Assembly: GCA_023053545.1 (NCBI GenBank)
Contig: JAKZAN010000002.1
Coordinates: 2,588,375-2,652,374 of the forward strand
Direction: 5' to 3'
DNA length: 64,000 nucleotides
Source: Lepidurus packardi
Lineage: Eukaryota > Arthropoda > Branchiopoda > Notostraca > Triopsidae
Shown here: positions 35,645 through 46,634 of the stretch, piece after piece
Numbering within the stretch: position 1 is the stretch's first letter
How the letters are laid out: each line of letters opens with the position of its first letter
Translations under genes and position numbers: made by a program
Notes under the pieces: generated by a model
What the model was told of the DNA's origin: nothing
The model's input: the letters and a program-made list of their open reading frames with translations, nothing else
The model's database searches: none

Positions 35645-38600
35645 ATGGCAGAGCTGAGTGCGGAGGCACCTTTGGCCAAGTCTGAGGCCGATGATGAGTG
35701 GGTGGATTACGCTGAATTTCAAAGTTCCCAGCAAGATGTCCAGAACTCCAATTGTGACATTATACCCAGTAAGAAACCGGCCATCTTCCAGAAAGAAAAG
35801 CTGGATAATTGCAAAGAAAACGGAGCCTCAGACAATTTTATAGAGATCCCCTCCCTGAGTGGCTCCTTGGAAGATTTGGTTAACACATTTGATGACAAAA
35901 TTACCAAGTGCTTCAAAGACATGGATCAGAATGTCGAAACCTTGGCTCCGGTCCAAATTCGTAATCAAGATGAAGTCATCTCCGAGTGCCCGTAAGCCAC
36001 ATACATTTTGCTCGGTTGGTTATTTAGAGCAATACGATCTTCCTATCCTTATCGTCTCAAAATTGCGGTAGAAGGGGTTCGGTAGTTCTGTACGGATACC
36101 CTTTATTTTAATATTCTTACATCTGTGTTAGGGAAACCAGAAAAGCACACCGAGTCAATTAGAGGCAGGTAGCCTGCACCTTAACAACCGTCTTGAATAG
36201 ACGAAGGCAAAGTGGCGGGAAAATCGCCCGCGGGTTCCAAGAATCTGGGTTAAACCTCCAGAACCTTTGGCAAAATCTTTGGGGACTTTTGCTTTATGGC
36301 TGCCTGCATCCCTTCTTATTGCCTATGTTCTGTTCCGCTCTTTGAAGAAATAGGCTGACTTCTTTTCTTTCGTCGCATCGCATTATTCTTGGACTACGAT
36401 GCTTCAAGCTTGCCTTGCCAAGAGTGCTCGCCTTTTTGGGATAAGCCCAATTTGCCTTAACAGTATTGGCGAGAACAAACGAACTTCAAACAGACATAAC
36501 ACGAGCTTGCGGGATTTCGGGTTTCAGGTGTTGCTGGCTCATCGTTCAAGTTCAAGTAGTCACATCCTGCTTTTACCTTCAACGTATTGTTTCAATTCAA
36601 GCTATATGCCAAATGGAAAGATCGTATGTATTAAGAAAGCTCGGCCGACCGCATCATTAATCATTGGCATTAAAAAAAGGCATGCACAGAGTTGACGAGT
36701 GACTCAGCCTTCGAAAGTTGAGATGCAAGATGGAAAGTAACACGAGATGGTGCAAATACTGTCTTTGCTTAAGGTGTTGAAGACCTTATACGGTAAAGTC
36801 TAGCAGGTCTAAAACGTATGAACCATCCCCCTCCAAAAAATAGAAAGAAGAAGAAAAACTGGGAACGAAGCAAAATCAAGCCGGTGTAGCGCTACAAATT
36901 CAGGTCCCAGTTTCGCTTTCAGATTCCTGATTCGCTTGGTCACCTTTCCTCTTCCATTGTTGCATAGCTGCTCAGGCTTTATAGGAGACCGTTCTGAGAA
37001 TGTTGCCATACCGAACCCAAGACCACAGAAAATGACCGTATTTTTTTTCTTTTTTTTTGGAGGGGGGTCAAGTTGTCTGTTGTACACAAGGGATTTAGAC
37101 TTCCTTGTTTGTCGTATCACGTATACCTGTTCTTTAGCTTCAGCTTTTCAGCATGGTTACAGCTTTCCCGGTATGGCAACCACTTTCCGTTCTCATTTTG
37201 GTTACGTTTTTAAGATTAGGCTAGTCAGAACTCGAATTTTTGTGAAAGGAAGAATAGGGCGGAGGCCAAGGGTGGTGCTTCATTTGCATGAGATTATCTG
37301 TCAAGGGTCGAATGTCATGACTCTTCGGGCCCATAATGCCAAACCTTGCGGCTTCTCGCTTACGGTGCGAAAGAGTATTTGAAGAATATATATTGTGCAT
37401 ACTTTAAACATTGAGACATTGAGCTCTCAAGACATGGCCAACAGTTTTCCGTTTCTTCTTTATATTTCGTCCGTATGGAAATGGCCTTCTTTTGAAGGTC
37501 TAATTATGTTTTAGCTTTTAGACCTCTTAGCTTAACGAAGTGAAGTATCTCAAGATAAAGAACCTGTAATGAACAGTGAAGGATCCAAAGAAAACAAAAG
37601 TCAAGCTGTGTTAATGACGGCTTTTAGTTGGGCAAAATTTGTTTTAATTAGTTACATGTCTTTTGTCTGTAGTTCAAGAACTATTGTTAGTCGAGTCAGA
37701 CAGACGATGTGACGTGTATTTTTGTAGCTCTGGTTAACTACGCCCTAGTAGAAGAAAGTCCAAGCACGCGAGGCGTCGGAAGATCAATGCTGGATCAATA
37801 ACACACAAGGGGGAGCGGGAATGTGGTAGCAGCGAAGAAAAAATGGTTTGAGGGTTTACAGAAAGATGCCGTCAGACTTATACTGAGAATAGAGAAGCTT
37901 ACAAGAACCTCAGTCTCGACAAACCTTTCCCCTTTAGCTCTTAAATTACGGGAAAGTGAGCTAAGATAAAAGTGTGTTATCGCACGAGCGGAAGCTATCC
38001 TGCTGTGCGACATTAAGGTTTGGCTGAGTTTGAGGGGATAGGGGGGCGCGATGGTGTAGACATCGCCGTCATGGAATTTCGGCATGCGAGGGTTATTTTG
38101 TCGGCTACAGCGTGGTTTTATGGATTGGAAAGACTCGTTGGGTATGGCACGTAACTCACGTAGTATGGTAAAAACGAAATGAGAACATGTTACGCGCCCA
38201 ATGCACAGCCGAAAGCAAGTGGACCTGGGTACCACGTGACGATGTTAACAAGGTACTGACCATACGGGTCGAAAACCATGTTCGTTCGTTTCATGGGAAT
38301 GTTTGAATATTTCGAATAGTTTGGGAAGACGATAGATCGAATGCTACTCGCAAGGCCTTTCCTGATCTTGCTGGAGAAGTATAAGGTCATTGTCGAGCGA
38401 AGAAACTCGTCCTTCAAGGAAGTAGTACAGTATTTGCCTCGAAATTTTCATATAAGCTTACCAAACGACCCACTAACGAAGCAAACGAATCCTGAGGGCT
38501 TTAGCGAGAAAGCAAAGACAAACTTTAACTTGCAAATAAAGCTGCTTTAACTTGTGTATGTCAGTGTTTCCAGAAAGAGGGAGATATAACAATGCCAAGT

Positions 38601-40511
38601 GTTGCTATTTGACGCAGGTTCTCAGTTTAGATTCTTGCCTTTTATCAGTAGTTATAGTTATTTACACAGGCATGGTTGTAGAGTTAATTAATGGTTTTCC
38701 TAACAAGAGAACAACCGATTTGTAAGCTGTTGGATGTGGTTACTTAATGGTTACTTATAATCGAGTCTTTTCGTTAGGTTAGGCAAGTATTTACTCGACC
38801 TAGCGGAGTCGAGGGTACTTTTAAGAGTCTAGATTATGTAGAATACGTTACTAAGTAAAGCCAAGCATTAGTAACAAGGCGAATCCGACCATTCATTGGG
38901 TAGGCTTTTTTACTTCATTGTTGCATAATAACGTTGTTGCCAAAGTAGGTCGCAGTAAGTTGAAAATCCGGCCAAATCTCACCGAGAAGAGGCCTTTACT
39001 TGCATAGGGACTCGAAACTACGTCATTGTGTGATTTAAAGGACACAAGTGCTTCGAGAAGAGCACAATTTTAGGTTGGGCTGTATCTATAAGATAAGAAA
39101 GGCTGACAGAGTCATTAAGTAGCTCTAAGGCAAGGGGAGAGAATGACCGTTGTGCCATACGAAAGCTTAGGGAGACTTGATTAGGCATACAAGCAGGGCA
39201 ACACAATGGCTGGAGCGTAGTTTGGATGGGAAAGATGGCTAATAAACAAATAATCCCAAAATGGAATGGGGGTACACGTTTCTATATTAATTTTTTATAA
39301 CTTCTAGGATGTGGTGGACCTTGACTGGTAACTACGGAAACATCTTGCCGATCGATTGGTCGCAAACGACGGCCCGGAAACTGCAGCTTTCGGCACTGAA
39401 CCTCAATAACAGACGAGTATGGATCTTCCTTTTCTTTATTTTTTGGAGAGGCGGGAGATGTTTTGCTTTTTCGAGACTTGCCGCAGCTTCTGGCAAATGT
39501 TCAAGTTTGCGTCTATTCGCTAATAGGTTTCCTTCCCTTTTTGGGTTGTTTCCTTAATTTTTACAGGCAGATGAAAGTGAGGATGTGGATAATCTGTCTG
39601 ATGAAGATGATTCCGTGGCTAATGACTTGGACATGCACGCCTTAATCTTGTCGGGATTGCAAATTGACGCGGATCAAGAACCGGTGAAAACGGCAGAAGA
39701 AATACTCAGGGAAATAGAAGATATTATGGAGGTAAAGTTTTTTTTGCGCCATAAGAAATCAAAGTTAAGAAAGGTTAAAGTGCTGAACTGTTGTATTTAC
39801 GTAGGAAACGAATTCGACGGATGCTTTAGAGAGCATGCAAGAGTCACCTGATTCGCCCCAGACCTGGCAAACTAAGCGTGTTTTACCATCTCCGTTATAC
39901 GAGTCCAGTAAGATTTTGGATTGAATGGGAGCTAGTTAAGGGGAAACGCTATAATTAATAATTGTATCATAGAATTACAAGTCATGAGTGTGGCCCAGTT
40001 GAACGAACTCCTAATGGAATTTGAAATGAGCGTTCAGGAGCATTCAGAAACATTGATTGCTGAGTTGGCGTTGAGGGATGAACTTGAATTTGAAAAAGAA
40101 CTAAAGAATAGTTTCATTTCCTTGCTGCTCTCGGTGCAGAATCGTAGGAGACAATTTAACACGGAGAGGAAGAAGATTGGTGTAGTTAAAAATAGCGTCA
40201 ATGGAACCGGTCCCAAGTACCTTACAACTGTTATTCCCTATGACACGGATGCTGGTCCAGCGAGTAACCAGACTCTCCAAGTTCTGATTAAGAGTAAGCG
40301 TCTAAAACGCTAGCCGTTGACGTATTAGCGCTAATAAAAATCCGTATTTTCCAGTACTGAAAGCTATCCATGAAGACAGCCCGACAGTACCAGCGTTATT
40401 GACTGACTACATCTTGAAAGGTAGTAAAATAGATTTTGTGCATCTTTTTTACGACTCCCGACACTAAAAACAATATGATATTTTATTTTTTCAGTGTTGT
40501 GTCCGACATGA
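35645..40511 (+). CDS. unc-76: Fasciculation and elongation protein zeta / Unc-76
   Basis: Seven exons (35645-35991, 39308-39416, 39567-39731, 39805-39907, 39973-40293, 40355-40420, 40495-40511) encode 375 aa. FEZ/Unc-76 is a kinesin-1 cargo adaptor needed for axon outgrowth and transport. The start MAELSAEAPLAKSEADDEW fits the insect Unc-76 N-terminus, as I recall it. Conserved parts are SLEDLVNTFDDKITKCF, TLAPVQIRNQDE, GNYGNILPIDW, ELALRDELEFEKELKNSFI, YLTTVIPYD and the C-terminal LLTDYILKVLCPT. The last exon encodes only the final six codons with the stop. Intron 1 is 3,316 bp, far longer than any other in the window. Confidence 0.95.
35992..39307 (+). other. Large first intron of unc-76
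   Basis: This 3.3-kb GT-AG intron follows Cys-Pro in exon 1 (TGCCC/GTAAGC) and ends TTCTAG/G at 39307. I find no protein, tRNA or transposon that I can name inside it. The ORFs in it (for example near 36399-36695, 36936-37382 and 37795-38235 minus) look random. Its size suits an intronic enhancer or alternative first exon. Confidence 0.6.
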
Positions 40512-40869
40512 GATTCTTGGAGCAGATTTATGGAAATCCGTCTTGACTTTTTCCCCGCAATCCATTTCCGTGCAATAGTTTTTGGTAGTCCAACGCTATA
40601 ATCTTTACGCAATTCTCATACTCTTATGAGAAGAGTTTTATCTTCTAACTACTTATAACCCTTAACTTTGACTGGCTCGAAAGCTTTTGTTTTCCATATG
40701 GTCCTTTTGAACTCGCAAGTTTACGGTTTTTTTATTGTTTAATTTTTTGTTGACAAATACTCGGCCTTCAGAAGGGCTCTAGTCGTGGAGAAGTTTGACA
40801 ATGGCCAGAGTCATGATCTCTCTATCTAATGCGTTCGCTCTACGCAAATCGAGCGTGGTTAAATATTCG
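40512..40869. other. Convergent gap between unc-76 and the small minus-strand gene
   Basis: 358 bp between two convergent 3' ends. A minus-strand AATAAA (plus TTTATT) near 40730 could end the small gene. Nothing else seen. Confidence 0.45.
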
Positions 40870-41260
40870 CTACCTTTGCATTAGGCCATTCATAGCTGTA
40901 CCAGCGTTCGGAATCGTGCCATATTGGGCTTGCGCTGTAAACAAATTTTGACTGGAATTGGTCGCTCCTATCTCAAGGGCTTTCTTTATGAAGTCAACGA
41001 CTACAGGAGAGGTCGTCCTCTTTGCTATAACACAGACGCGGAATAAACATACCTGTTTTATGTATCCTACGAAAGAAAACTAAACGCCGCCCTCGCTTGT
41101 GTTTTGTAACTGTGATTGCGCCCTCATCGTTTGTTAGCAGGAAGTCACAGCTTTTGGCTGATAAATCTTTGAATTTCCAAATCAAATTAACTAATTTATT
41201 TTGATCCTGATGCCCGTTAGCATACAGCTTCTGTTCTTGTATAACACCTGTCGTGTTCAT
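40870..41260 (-). CDS. Unrecognised 112-aa protein, two exons
   Basis: Exon 1 (41260-41053) encodes MNTTGVIQEQKLYANGHQDQ and continues to RRIHKT. Exon 2 (41000-40870) continues VVDFIKKALEIGATNS and ends MNGLMQR before TAG. The 52-nt GT-AG intron (donor ACAG/GTATGT, acceptor CCTGTAG) has the size usual here and keeps one frame, which argues for a real gene. The protein is mixed charged/hydrophobic with possible helices (KLVNLIWKFKDL, VVDFIKKALEIG), no signal peptide and no membrane segment. I do not recognise the family. It lies divergent from vezatin (515 bp) and convergent with unc-76. Confidence 0.6.
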
Positions 41261-41775
41261 GTTCTAGTCGCCCGCATAATAGCTCGAGCCCAATTTATAT
41301 CGATTGGTTTGTGGTGACATTCGAAGGTTTTATCAGTTCTTATTTTTGTAGAATTGCAGTTGACTTGCTTTAGCATTTTTGTATGCACGTTCGTGTCACT
41401 TTACTGGAAGTTATTCGAGATTTGCGATGGGCCTGTGGCAATATTTTTCGTACACGTAATTACTCGCATTGAGTGAAATAGAAGTTCTGTTTCCGCTCGC
41501 AAATTAGTTCGTTGTCATCTTAAACCTTTTGACTTACAAATTTCGTAAGTTTAAAAAAATTGCATTGCAGATAACCAAGCACAAGGGTCATTGATTTAGG
41601 AATATATTGTTTCAAAATGTCATGTAATATATTTAGTAAAATGTTCCGTTTTTAAAGCAAGCGCGAATAAATTTTACTGAAAGGAACCACCGCAGCGCTT
41701 CTGTAGAAGTTTGTTTACTTTCGGAAGCTTCCTGTTTCTTTGGAATTTCTAGATAAATAACGTGATTTTGCGAGT
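41261..41775. promoter_or_regulatory. Divergent intergenic region upstream of vezatin
   Basis: 515 bp between the starts of the small minus-strand gene and vezatin. Expected to hold both promoters. No TATA box is convincing. Confidence 0.4.
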
Positions 41776-44013
41776 ATGGATGAAGATGAAGATGTTACAT
41801 ATGAGGTAAATTTAATGTTCACAACTTGTTTTTTTAATATAATTTTTTTTTTAGAATTCGCCTTTGTATGATCATTTACTCACGGCCGGTTTTGAACCGG
41901 GAGAATTTTTGACTGCCTCACATGCAGGCGTTAGCAATTGTTTGCAGTCTTCGCAAAAAGTAACCTTGTTTTGTGATAGTCACGGAGAACGGTTTCTGAC
42001 ACGTTTTTGATAGTCAAAGCTCAACGCTTGCTTACAGGCATGGTTTCCGAGCCTTGCCAGTATATATCAGAAGATTACAAGGGTATAATTAAAGATAAAG
42101 CTAAAGCATGTTCTTATGTTCATTTTCTTAAGTTTGATGAAATAAGAGACAAGATTCCTGCAGTGATATGTCGGAACTCGCTGTTGTGCCCGGAAGATGT
42201 CGATTTCCTTGCAAATTTCATAGAAAACCAGCAAGACGAAACAGTCGGTTCCAATTATTCATATACTACGTCATTAAGCTTGAAGTAAGGTAGCACTGGC
42301 TAGTCAATAGTGAGCAGTAAGAACAATTCTTATTTGCTCAGGTTTAGACATCCGTATCACATAGGTGCCTTAGGTGCATTCATCATACCTTTGGCTGCAA
42401 TGCTTCCGTTTAATTACTTAGCAGTGACTTTTAGTATCCCATTTTCGGTTTACCTATTAAAGAAACGACTCACATCGACACATTTGAAGAGTTTAAGCCT
42501 ACTTCTGGCATCGAGTGTCTCAATCAGATCTCTTTTACATACATCGCTGCAGTTCTTACAAGAAATGGAGCTGCTGGAAAAGGGATTCATGTTGTAAGTT
42601 TTATTATCGCGTTGCTTCCGTCCTAACTTGTGATAACTAAGCTTTGATTTTGAAGGCCTGGCCTGGGAACCTATTTGCATTCTAAAGCCGAGTCGAACCC
42701 TGGTATTCTGCACTGCCGGTCCTTACGAGAGATCGTAAATTTTACGAACCACGTCGTATATCTCGAACTCAGGAACGCAATCCTAGCCATCCGGAAAGAT
42801 CTTCCTATACCAGGTGGATTAGATAATGAATCGCATTATCTCGCGTGCGCAAATGTATTACAGCTTTCATCTAACATCTCCCTGCTGCATTTGAAAGTAT
42901 GATGTACTTGTTCAATCTCTTATTACTTAAAATCTAACCAACATTATAAATTTCTAGTCTAGTTACCGCAACGTGGTTGCCTACTTCTCCGAATATTTGC
43001 GTCGTCTCGCTTTGGGCTACTTAGAATGTTCATTATCGTACACTGCGTTACAAAAAATCGAATCCCACTGGTCAGTTCTGATGGCAACATTCGCCAAGTT
43101 AAAGAGAGAGTTATTCACCGTATATAATTACTACACTGCCTGGAAAGCGAGAGATACGAACATAAATACGTTTCATAACAATAAAGTGAGTAATGCAAAT
43201 GCGGATTCGGAGATTTCTAGGCAAAGTTTGGACCGTCATTTACGAGCTACAGTGTGGCTTTTGGAAGATTGGAGCCCTGAAAAACATGAGTTAAAAGCCA
43301 GTATTGGCAAAGAAGTTCAAGCCGTAAATGCGTGTTATGAATTATGGCTCCAAACCTTGAAACCCATCAATGTTAAGCCTCCAACTGTATCTGTCTCCGG
43401 AGAACTACAAAACGGAGTGGAAGCGGAGTATCAGTCAAAACCCTTAGGAGACGCGGTACCCTTATTTGGTCCTTGGAATGACCTAGGGGAAGATGAAGTG
43501 TTAGAAGCTGATGTTACCGAAGACACGTATCACGGCGATGATTGCGATGACTTTGACACCGAGTTTTACTACTTGTCTCGTGAAGAGCGTCTACAACGAA
43601 GGGAAGAAGCTGCAGTTAACTCGCGCCGCCTTTTAAACGAACTGCACAACGTTTTGCAACATCGTGCTGTTGAATGGCGAGCACGTGAATTGAAAGCTCT
43701 TGGCAAATGCCTAGATCTTGTCGACACGGCATTGTTACCGCAAAATGAAAATATGACGGCAGAGAGTCACGATTACGAAACTGGCCGTGAGCTAGATGCA
43801 TTACCAGATGACGTTATAAAACTACCCGAGTCGTGGGCCAAAGAAGCGCTCGGAACTGGCGGTGAGCAAGAACCTAACACACGTGCTATGAAAACTGACT
43901 GTTTCTCATTTGGCTTTATGCCAGAATTCGCCAAAGAAATCCGTTTGGTCGCGTTGCAAAGAATCATGCAGACCGAGACGTTAGGTGATTTATCCGATGA
44001 GGAAGATAATTAG
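41776..44013 (+). CDS. vezt: Vezatin, adherens-junction transmembrane protein
   Basis: Six exons (41776-41805, 41855-41972, 42014-42284, 42342-42593, 42656-42896, 42958-44013) encode 655 aa. Vezatin is a membrane protein linking cadherin junctions, myosin VIIA and dynein-driven transport. The N-terminus VTYENSPLYDHL matches the family ENSPLY motif. Exon 4 holds a hydrophobic hairpin (about residues 147-185). The downstream conserved box is DFDTEFYYLSREERLQRREE followed by RRLLNELHNVL, then an FGFMPEFAKEI motif and an acidic end. The exon 2/3 junction is least certain: the only in-frame solution I found leaves a 41-nt intron. Confidence 0.88.
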
Positions 44014-44531
44014 CTTCATGCAAATACGGGGAAAAAAATTGCAATAGAAAGAAACCTTGAACCTTGGAAAACCCTTTCTTTTCTTTACGCCGAAAGAAAA
44101 GAAGAGGACAAAAAAAGAACGATTACTCATGAAATTTTGCTGGAGCTTTTGTGGTTCGTGACAATGAAGTCGCCAAAGGTGGAAAAGCGATTTGGTATTT
44201 CCAGTGTGGCGGATATAGGAAATTACCAGCCTTGCGTCCTTTTCGAAGGAATATTGTTGGTGCATTTGAAAACCTTCAGCTTGTTCAAGATGCGTGAAGA
44301 TATTACTACAGCTTTTATTGTTGTGTCCAGAGCTTTTGGAAGTCGTGTCGTTCGGTTAGGGGCAACTGTCGTAATCATCATTAACTGCCCACGACACTTG
44401 ATTCTGCACGTTGAAGGTCAGAATAACTCGCAGAATACCTTTGAGAAGGTTTGGCGCTATAAAAGGAGGCCTGCAGTACCTTACTTTACCACATGCTTCG
44501 CGGCTCTACTCTCGTCCACTTGACTTAAACC
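44014..44531. promoter_or_regulatory. Vezatin 3' region and promoter of the glycine-rich gene
   Basis: A strong TATA box (TATAAAA, 44458-44464) lies about 68 bp upstream of the glycine-rich gene's ATG. That suits a strongly and tissue-specifically expressed gene. An open frame of 128 codons (44137-44523) overlaps this promoter and has no family resemblance. Confidence 0.7.
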
Positions 44532-45210
44532 ATGGCAGTCTCATCACTCGTAAGTATAGTTGCAATTAAAGCAGGTTAGATTGGAATTAATTCGGGAATT
44601 ATTTTTGTTCTATTAATAGTTCGTGTTGACCATATTGGCGGCGGCAGGCTTGGCTGTGCCTACTCCTCACCGAAGTGCAGGAAGCTGGGGACAACCTAAT
44701 TACGGCGGAGGATATAGCGGATATGGTGGACAAGGATATGGCGGCAACTACGGCGGATACCAGCAACAACAAGCTACTGGCTTGGGCTTTGCTTCGACTT
44801 CATCTTTAGGTGGTGGTCTTGGAGGAGGTCTTGGAGGCGGTCTTGGAGGAAGTTATGGCGGAGGCCTTGGAGGAAGTTATGGCGGAGGCCTTGGAGGAAG
44901 TTATGGCGGAGGTCTTGGAGGATCAGGTGGACTCTACAGACCAGTTTCCTCCGGATACGTAGCTCCCGCCCAAGCCACTGGATTGGGCTATGGGTCTAGC
45001 AGTGGATATGGCCAGAATTCGGCTTTGGGAGGTGGATTCACTTCAGGCGGAGCTTTCGGGGGCCAACAGGCAACGGGACTTGGCTACGGTTCCAACTCTG
45101 GGTTTGGAGGAGGCAGCGCTACTGGGCTTGGATTTGCTTCGACTAGCGGCGGATTCGGTGGTGGCTTAGCAAATGCAGCTGGTTCGGGATCCTCCGGTTA
45201 TGGACGTTAA
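44532..45210 (+). CDS. Secreted glycine-rich protein with ATGLG repeats (probable cuticle/structural protein)
   Basis: Two exons (44532-44549 and 44620-45210) encode 202 aa. Exon 1 codes only MAVSSL, and the intron interrupts the signal peptide (MAVSSLFVLTILAAAGLAVP). This is the usual layout of arthropod cuticle-protein genes. The mature part is Gly/Ser/Tyr-rich. It has GGYGG-type runs, three copies of GGGLGGSY in tandem and four spaced ATGLG(F/Y) boxes (QATGLGFASTS, QATGLGYGSSS, QATGLGYGSNS, SATGLGFASTS). I see no chitin-binding R&R domain. Function in cuticle or secreted matrix is inferred. The repeat rules out a precise family call. Confidence 0.85.
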
Positions 45211-45335
45211 GCAGCTTATCTAAGCTGGTTAAACTCCGACATTGTTAATTCTTTGGCAAAAACTAATTTGAATACAAAAGTTTTGTTGGTTAAATTCGAT
45301 TTATTTTTCTTCTCCAAAGTACACAATGCGGTAAT

Positions 45336-46141
45336 TCAAGCTTCAAAATCGTCTCTCTGAAAGTATAAGAAGGATATTAACAGAGTTCTATGAAAAGAAA
45401 TATGTATATTACCATCTCGTTATATTCCATTATGTGTTTTTTAATAGCGGAGGTATCTAACCATGTAACAAAGTCTTCCAAATTTCTGCATCAAATTATA
45501 TTTGTATTAGCATTTACTTATTTTGTGTTTACTTTGCAAAGTTTAAACATTTTGGATTTACCTGGTGACTAAGAAAGCCGGATCTTTCACAACTTCAGGT
45601 CCTACACGTACGTGACCTTGTTCGACCAACTGAGTAGCCATTCGAATGCTTTCTGACATTTTTGCTCTAACTAATACTACCGGGAGTCTTCGTCGGCAGA
45701 AGCAGGATGCGGTTACGCGGTCACACAGATCCAAATTCCGCTTAGTAGGAATCAGGCCCATTTGGAAGCTAATGATGAGACACAAAAATTCAGCTCTATA
45801 TGAACAATAAGAATAGTTATTTTACAGCTTCTCAATAAGGTTAGCACTGGATTCGGTCCTAAAGGGGTCCTTGGGATCCAGCTCTTTAATCTTTCTGGTA
45901 AGTTCTCGGATTGCCCTTGACAATTTATTGTACCTTAAAGCGAAATCGGAGTTTAAAAATTATTTAACAATATACGCTAAAATAAAGGGAGCAGTGGAAC
46001 TTACAATGTGTAGTCTTCCCTTCTTTGAATGCAGTATCGTTTCATTATCTTGACTTCATGGAGATTGTTATCGACTTCCCATGAGATGAAATCTACCTTT
46101 TTTAACAGTTTCTGTTCATGAAACTTGAGTTTCCTGACCAT
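45336..46141 (-). CDS. IMP3: U3 small nucleolar ribonucleoprotein IMP3
   Basis: Five exons (46141-46005, 45933-45826, 45768-45562, 45485-45413, 45356-45336) encode 181 aa (human 184). IMP3 is an S4-domain protein of the Mpp10 complex. It helps U3 snoRNA pair with pre-rRNA in the nucleolus during small-subunit maturation. It starts [20 protein letters not shown]. The S4 RNA-binding region [29 protein letters not shown] and the C-terminal [10 protein letters not shown]...IMEYNEMRDDF are conserved. The last coding exon is only 21 nt (RDDFEA-stop). It is convergent with the glycine-rich gene, 125 bp between stops. Confidence 0.96.
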
Positions 46142-46359
46142 TTTTAAGACGACTTTTTGGCTTCGATCACTTAACTACAACACTATACACGTGAACACGT
46201 GTGACAAGAGGCTAAATGACGCCTATTCGGAAGATATTTTCTCTCAGCATGTGGTGCCACCTCCTGGTAAAGAAAGCGAAAATTAAGCTTAGAATTTGCA
46301 GGAGTATTAGAATAGAGCCATCGCAACATTTCGCTCTTTTATGGCCGGAGTGAGCGAAC
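46142..46359. promoter_or_regulatory. Upstream of IMP3
   Basis: Probable IMP3 promoter region. No specific element identified. Confidence 0.35.
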
Positions 46360-46634
46360 GTCGTCTACCTACTAGCCGATAACGAGCTGATATCAGCCGA
46401 TACGGCGGAGAATTACTTCTTACTAGGCGTTTCATGGAAGCACTGTACGGCGAAACCGGAAACCACTTTTTAACAGGCAGAAGCGTCCATAAGGTCCGCT
46501 TCGAACGTCTATGGAGGGATGTGCACACGAAAATGCTTTGTAAATATCGAGAGACATTTCCAAACTTTAGAGCGGAGTGGTTTCTTAAAATCAATGGTCC
46601 ATATACAAGCAATTCTACGAAAGCCTCGAGATGA
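46360..46634 (+). pseudogene. Decayed integrase-core (rve-like) transposase fragment
   Basis: In one frame the DNA reads ISADTAENYFLLG. After a frame change it reads RFMEALYGETGNHFLTGRSVHKVRFERLWRDV. The G(R/S)SVHN.RIERLWRDV signature and the preceding aspartate/glutamate-bearing motif belong to a family of integrase-core proteins scattered in animal and fungal genomes. Only this C-terminal piece is visible, with at least one frameshift and early stops. It is a relic of a mobile gene and not a working one. The call rests on the motif alone. Confidence 0.55.

Noticed and set aside
37795-38550. ORFs of 146 and 75 codons (minus) and 69 codons (plus) within the unc-76 intron
   Set aside because: Composition looks random, with no homology I recognise and no splice continuity.
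44137-44523. 128-codon frame upstream of the glycine-rich gene
   Set aside because: It runs through the TATA box of the next gene and resembles no family.
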